Assembly (NCBI GenBank): GCA_937864275.1
Contig: CALMIW010000007.1
Location: 1 to 8,296, forward strand
DNA: 8,296 nt
Source of the DNA: an uncultured Dehalococcoidia bacterium
GTDB lineage: Bacteria; Chloroflexota; Dehalococcoidia; Tepidiformales; Tepidiformaceae
Direction: 5' to 3'
Part shown: positions 5,060 through 8,296 of the stretch, in pieces
Layout of the letters: each line of letters starts with the position of its first letter
Numbering within the stretch: position 1 is the stretch's first letter
Made by a program: the position numbers and the translations under genes
Notes under the pieces: model-generated
Database searches by the model: none
What the model was told of the DNA's origin: nothing
The model's input: the letters and a program-made list of their open reading frames with translations, nothing else

Positions 5060-6565
5060 CTATCCCGCGAGGCTCCATGGCGAGACGGCCTCCACCACTT
5101 CGAAGCGGTGGATCCGGTTCCGGCCTGTGCGCTTGGCTTCGTAGAGCGCCATATCGGCCTCCTTCAGGAGCCAATCATGGCTGGGCTGCTCGCCGCTGCG
5201 GTAGCTGCAGACGCCGCCGCTGATGGTCACCGAGAGCTTGCCGCCGGCTGGCCGCATCGCCTGTTGCTCAACCGCCACGCGGACGCGGTCGGCAGAGTCC
5301 AGGGCCCCCTCGATGGAGGTCGCCGGGAGCACCGCGACGAATTCCTCTCCCCCGAAGCGGGCGCAGAGGTCGGCCTCGCGCATCGTCCGTTGAAGGACCA
5401 CCGCCACTTCGCGCAACACCTGGTCGCCGACGGGGTGCCCGTGCTCGTCATTGACGCGCTTGAAGAAGTCGATGTCGAAGATGATGAGGCTCAGCGGAGT
5501 CCCGTACCTGCTCGAGATGCGGAACTGCTCGGCGAGGTACTCCTCCAAGTGGCGCCGGTTTGCGAGGCCCGTCAACGCGTCCGTCGAGGCCTCGACGGTG
5601 AGGCGCTCGCGGTCGGCCAGGAGTTGGGCGTTCTCCCGCTCCGACTCCAGGCTCAGCTGGAGCAGCGCTTCCTGCGCGTGGGCAAGCACGTCTTCGGCGT
5701 TCATCGCCGCGCCCGGGACGTCGAGCATGGCGCCCAGCACCTCGGCATCGGCCATGAACTTCGTGACCAGTTCGTCCGCGTCCTCGGCGCCGATCCCGAA
5801 GAGCTGCTCGCAGTCCCAGCGGAAGCGGGAGAGGGCGGCGCCCGCATCGTCGCCGAGCACGAGATCGGCGGCGGCTTCGGCCGTGGCAACGCAGCGCACG
5901 ATCTCGCGGAAGTCGCGATCGGCGTTGTCCGGCTTCGGGAACATCCGGATCGCGGTTACCAGCGCCTCCGGCAGGTTCCACTTATCCGCCAGTGCGGCGC
6001 CGGCCTCGGCATGGTCGAACCCGTAGCGCGTCCGTTCGATCGCCCGGAGCTTCGCGAGGTCGTCTCCCGCCGCCTCGCCCAGCCGCCGGTACTCGTCGCC
6101 CAGCGCCTGGTCCAGCGCGACGACGCCGATCAGGTGGAGCAGCCCCCCGAGGAAGGCTTCATCGCTGCAGGAGTAGCCGGCTCGCGTTGCGACTGCCCGC
6201 GCCGCTGTCGCCGTCAGCAGGCTGCGCTGCCAGATACGCGTGTGGTCCGTCCCCCGGCGGCCGGCCTGCTTCTGCATGGTCCCCACGAGTGAGAACCCCA
6301 GCGCCAGCGTCTTCACGCTGCGAAGGCCGAGCACCATCACTGCGTCGCGCAGGCGGCTCACCGAACGCGGCCGGCCATAGAAACCGGAATTCGCGGTCTT
6401 CAGCACTCGCACCGCCAGGGCCGGGTCGCGCGAGATCGTGTCCGAAAGGAGGTCGATGTCGATATCTGGCCTTTGCACCAGCCCGATGATCTCCATCGCC
6501 ACGGCGGGAATGGTGGGCAGCCGTGAAGACTCCATCAGGCTGGTCAACGACTGCGAACTGGTCAT
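5060..6565 (-). CDS. HDOD-GGDEF protein, probable diguanylate cyclase
   Basis: 501 residues from the chosen start. An N-terminal HDOD domain (~15-215) begins at LPTIPAVAMEII and contains DPALAVRVLKTANS and AVMVLGLRSVKTLAL. Its HD-like residues are degenerate (LLHLIG at 142-147, and IRMF where HD enzymes have HH), as usual for HDOD, so it is a sensing or scaffolding part and not a phosphodiesterase. A helical stretch (~280-325) with coiled-coil character leads into a GGDEF domain (~329-490) with DALTGLANRR, metal-binding Asp364 in FDIDFFK and the active-site loop GGEEF at 405-409. RxxD at 396-399, five residues before the loop, is an intact c-di-GMP inhibition site. It should convert two GTP to c-di-GMP in the cytoplasm; no membrane segments are seen. 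The ATG at 6563-6565 has GGGGAG (6570-6575) upstream, whereas the ATG at 6587-6589 has no SD, so I prefer the former. Confidence 0.92.
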   Translation of the reverse strand: MTSSQSLTSLMESSRLPTIPAVAMEIIGLVQRPDIDIDLLSDTISRDPALAVRVLKTANSGFYGRPRSVSRLRDAVMVLGLRSVKTLALGFSLVGTMQKQAGRRGTDHTRIWQRSLLTATAARAVATRAGYSCSDEAFLGGLLHLIGVVALDQALGDEYRRLGEAAGDDLAKLRAIERTRYGFDHAEAGAALADKWNLPEALVTAIRMFPKPDNADRDFREIVRCVATAEAAADLVLGDDAGAALSRFRWDCEQLFGIGAEDADELVTKFMADAEVLGAMLDVPGAAMNAEDVLAHAQEALLQLSLESERENAQLLADRERLTVEASTDALTGLANRRHLEEYLAEQFRISSRYGTPLSLIIFDIDFFKRVNDEHGHPVGDQVLREVAVVLQRTMREADLCARFGGEEFVAVLPATSIEGALDSADRVRVAVEQQAMRPAGGKLSVTISGGVCSYRSGEQPSHDWLLKEADMALYEAKRTGRNRIHRFEVVEAVSPWSLAG

Positions 6566-6701
6566 GCGTCTCCCCAGGGGGCGGACCATCAGGCTGGTCG
6601 CCGTCCCACACCCCGGTTATCGGCACAACCGCGCCAAGATTGACGGGTCGTTCCCCACCTTTACTCAGGTTCTTCCCTACTCGGCGTCTTCACACTCGAA
6701 C
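6566..6701. other. Intergenic region before the HDOD-GGDEF gene
   Basis: These 136 bases lie between the DUF6295-like stop and the HDOD-GGDEF start. They hold the SD site (6570-6575), an alternative in-frame ATG (6587-6589) and one copy of a 14-base direct repeat (6586-6599). I see no convincing terminator and no clear promoter, so read-through from the hydrolase pair is possible. Confidence 0.45.
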
Positions 6702-6974
6702 TCAGGCGTAACCGGTCGCCTCGTACTGTTCGGCGCGGTTCACGGCTTCCAGCAGTACCCGGGCCAGTTCCTTCGCCGAATCGAGCGTCAGTTCGACGGC
6801 AACCCGCGCGCCGACGCCCGAGGCTTCGTTCGTGAAGTCGATGTTCAACGCATGTTCCAGCGAGACGTGGAAGGGGTGGTCGTAGCTCACGGAGACCTCG
6901 TTGAGGTTGAACCAGCCCTGCGCGCCGCGGCCGCTGCCGCTCACGTTCGTCCGTTCGACGATGTTCGTGCACAT
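6702..6974 (-). CDS. Small DUF6295-like protein
   Basis: 90 residues. The layout (MCT start, a glycine-rich SGSGRG turn then WF, YDHPFH..LEHALNIDF, VAVEL, and a C-terminal helix) matches my recollection of the DUF6295 family of small actinobacterial and related proteins; the function is unknown. Cys2, His33, His36 and His41 in a short span could form a metal site, which is inference. There is no signal peptide or membrane helix. The ATG at 6972-6974 has GGGGAG (6982-6987) at 7-base spacing, and that SD lies within the end of the upstream hydrolase gene. Only three bases separate the two genes (stop TGA at 6978-6980), so they are almost certainly one transcript with translational coupling. The two proteins probably act in the same process. 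Confidence 0.8.
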   Translation of the reverse strand: MCTNIVERTNVSGSGRGAQGWFNLNEVSVSYDHPFHVSLEHALNIDFTNEASGVGARVAVELTLDSAKELARVLLEAVNRAEQYEATGYA

Positions 6975-6977
6975 AGT

Positions 6978-7742
6978 TCAGCTCCCCAGGTTCCGCTGGA
7001 AGAAGTCCAGCACCTTGCGCCAACCGTCGACCGCCTGTTCGGCCCGGTACGCCTGTGGCCGGTCGTAGTAGAAGAACCCATGGCCGGCGCCATCGTAGCG
7101 GTGGAACTCGTACTTCTTCCCGCGCTTCTTCAGTTCGGCTTCGTGGATGTCCACCTGTTCGGGCGTGGGCGCCCGGTCGTCGTTTCCGAAGAGCCCGAGG
7201 ATCGGGCAATCGAGGTCCTTCGTGTAGTCGACGGGCGAGACCGGCCGCATCGGGGTGAGGTCCTCCTGGCGCATCACCACGCCGCCGCCCCAGAGATCGA
7301 CGACCGCGTCGAAGCCCGGCGCGCAACTCGCCGCAAGGACGGAATGGCGCCCCCCGGAACAGGTACCGATGACGCCAACCTTGCCGTTCGCGTTCGCCTG
7401 CGACCGAAGGAAGTCCCGGCAAGCAGCCGCGTCGCCGACCACCTGGGCATCAGGCACGCCGCCGTTGGCGCGGACTTTCGCGGCCATGTCCTCGGGTGCG
7501 CCGTGGCCCTCGCGGCAGTAGAGGTCCGGTGCGACCGCGGCGTAGCCGAGGTAGGCGAGCTGGCGAGCGGTCTCTTGGGACCACTCGTCCCAGCCGGGGA
7601 AGTGGTGGATCCAGACGATGCCGGGGAACGGGCCCGGGCCGAGTGGCCGGGCGTAGTACACGTGGATCCTGTCCCCGTTGTGGCCGGGGATCGTGATGGT
7701 TTCGGCGGTCATGCCTTCGTACTGGTCGGTTGTACCGGGCAC
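6978..7742 (-). CDS. Dienelactone hydrolase family protein
   Basis: 254 residues, typical for this alpha/beta-hydrolase family. Seen here: an oxyanion-region HHFPGWDEW at 46-54; nucleophile Cys128 in GTCSGGR, the Cys version of the nucleophile elbow as in true dienelactone hydrolases; acid Asp188 or Asp189 in FGNDDRAP; and His221 in GAGHGFF. The catalytic triad is therefore complete. Dienelactone hydrolase itself opens the lactone in chlorocatechol breakdown, but many family members have other ester or lactone substrates, and no catechol genes are nearby, so the substrate is open. No signal peptide is seen, so the protein is cytoplasmic. Start: GTG at 7740-7742 with GGAGG (7749-7753) six bases upstream; the ATG ten codons later lacks comparable spacing. 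It is first in a two-gene unit with the DUF6295-like gene. Confidence 0.92.
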   Translation of the reverse strand: MPGTTDQYEGMTAETITIPGHNGDRIHVYYARPLGPGPFPGIVWIHHFPGWDEWSQETARQLAYLGYAAVAPDLYCREGHGAPEDMAAKVRANGGVPDAQVVGDAAACRDFLRSQANANGKVGVIGTCSGGRHSVLAASCAPGFDAVVDLWGGGVVMRQEDLTPMRPVSPVDYTKDLDCPILGLFGNDDRAPTPEQVDIHEAELKKRGKKYEFHRYDGAGHGFFYYDRPQAYRAEQAVDGWRKVLDFFQRNLGS

Positions 7743-7772
7743 GGGTGTCCTCCGCGGCAGTGTTGAGCCGGG

Positions 7773-7803
7773 ATTCTACCCGCGAAACCTCACGTTTGCG
7801 TGA
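7773..7803 (-). promoter_or_regulatory. Candidate promoter and operator of the hydrolase-DUF6295 unit
   Basis: TAGAAT on the minus strand (7773-7778) matches TATAAT in five of six bases and lies 30 bases before the GTG start. A perfect 5-base inverted repeat, TCACG-CAAA-CGTGA (7790-7803), covers the expected -35 position, where no -35 hexamer is recognisable. That arrangement fits a regulator site. The same repeat could instead be a weak terminator of the upstream TPR-like gene, but its T run is poor. Confidence 0.4.
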
Positions 7804-7836
7804 CCCTTCGTTCGCTAGCAGATCGGGGGTCTTCGC

Positions 7837-8295
7837 TCATCGATACGAATCGAGTTGCCTGCCGAGGCGCTCAATGCCGCGCTGGATGAGCTGACCGTAT
7901 GCATCGTCGGCGAGATCTCCTGCGAGATTGCGCGCGGACGCAAGATTAACGTCGCTTTGCGCGAGGTCGCCTAGCTTGAAGTAGTCCTCCGCGAGGTTGG
8001 CATAGAGCGACGGCATGAACGCCGCGATGGAGAAAGCCTGGCTGTGGCTACGGGCATCCGCATCGGTGCAACGTAGGGCTGCCTCCAGTGCGCGGAGATC
8101 CCAGGCCAACTCGTCTGATACATCCTCCTGTGCGTCGGCCATCGAATGAGCCAGGGCACATTCGTGGATTGGCGCGGGATCGTTTGCGATGCGTGACCAG
8201 ATCGCTTCCAGGCGGCTTCGTCCGCCGGGGCGATCGCCACCGTGCAGCACTGCCGTGGCCGCCATGATTTCGTCCATGATTGGATCTGTGGTCAT
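7837..8295 (-). CDS. TPR-like all-helical protein of unknown function
   Basis: 152 residues, probably complete: the ATG at 8293-8295 lies one base from the window edge, so its SD and any further upstream sequence are not visible and the start is not certain. The sequence is nearly all helix-forming. It has the flavour of small tetratricopeptide-like proteins found in actinobacteria and relatives: a first helix pair with GDRPGGRSRLEAIWSRI, a central HECALAHSMADAQEDVSDELAWDLRALEAAL, and a final pair SLYANLAEDYFKLGDLAQSDVNLASARNL resembling a canonical TPR unit. Such proteins bind partners and have no enzymatic motif. There is no signal peptide. It is 94 bases upstream of the hydrolase on the same strand, with a candidate promoter between, so co-transcription is uncertain. 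Confidence 0.72.
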   Translation of the reverse strand: MTTDPIMDEIMAATAVLHGGDRPGGRSRLEAIWSRIANDPAPIHECALAHSMADAQEDVSDELAWDLRALEAALRCTDADARSHSQAFSIAAFMPSLYANLAEDYFKLGDLAQSDVNLASARNLAGDLADDAYGQLIQRGIERLGRQLDSYR

Positions 8296-8296
8296 A

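Noticed and set aside
4676..6292. A 538-codon open frame on the plus strand
   Set aside because: It is antisense to the SDR and HDOD-GGDEF genes, both of which have clear catalytic motifs. No SD site and no recognisable domain.

Overview
The window is a GC-rich chromosomal segment. Its codons end mostly in G or C, GTG starts occur, and genes are closely packed with mostly clear Shine-Dalgarno (SD) sites. The content (thiolase, acyl-CoA dehydrogenase with an Asp base, SDR, DUF6295-like and TPR-like small proteins, HDOD-GGDEF) suits an aerobic, fatty-acid-oxidising heterotroph. Chloroflexota or Actinomycetota seem most likely, but that is a guess from gene flavour, not a taxonomic proof. No tRNA, rRNA, CRISPR array, transposase or phage gene is visible.

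Layout, left to right. 1-231 (+) is the 3' end of a diacylglycerol/lipid kinase-like gene, interrupted by an in-frame TAA at 130-132. It converges tail-to-tail with a MOSC-domain protein (228-773, -). A divergent control region (774-920) separates MOSC from a complete thiolase (921-2105, +), which ends at a good hairpin terminator (2131-2167). Converging on that terminator is an unrecognised 144-residue protein (2177-2611, -). Its best start is a CTG behind a good SD site, and it is preceded by a complex leader (2612-2780): a possible promoter with a palindrome in its spacer, a 16-codon leader ORF with the strongest SD in the window, and a three-way-junction fold that would bury the SD of the main gene. 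Then comes an SDR to acyl-CoA dehydrogenase pair (4987 to 2927, -) ending in a strong terminator (2877-2911). Next are an HDOD-GGDEF signalling protein (5060-6565, -), a tightly coupled dienelactone hydrolase and DUF6295-like pair (7742 to 6702, -), and a TPR-like helical protein (7837-8295, -) whose start lies one base from the window edge.

How they may work together. Thiolase, acyl-CoA dehydrogenase and SDR can supply steps of acyl-CoA beta-oxidation, although they form two transcription units of opposite direction. The HDOD-GGDEF protein should make c-di-GMP and has an intact feedback-inhibition site. The hydrolase/DUF6295 pair looks like one co-translated unit of unknown substrate.

The parts most worth a second look are the leader of the 144-residue protein, which resembles a translation attenuator arranged like those of inducible resistance genes, and the broken lipid kinase. 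All structural and promoter calls were made by eye; none was folded or searched computationally.
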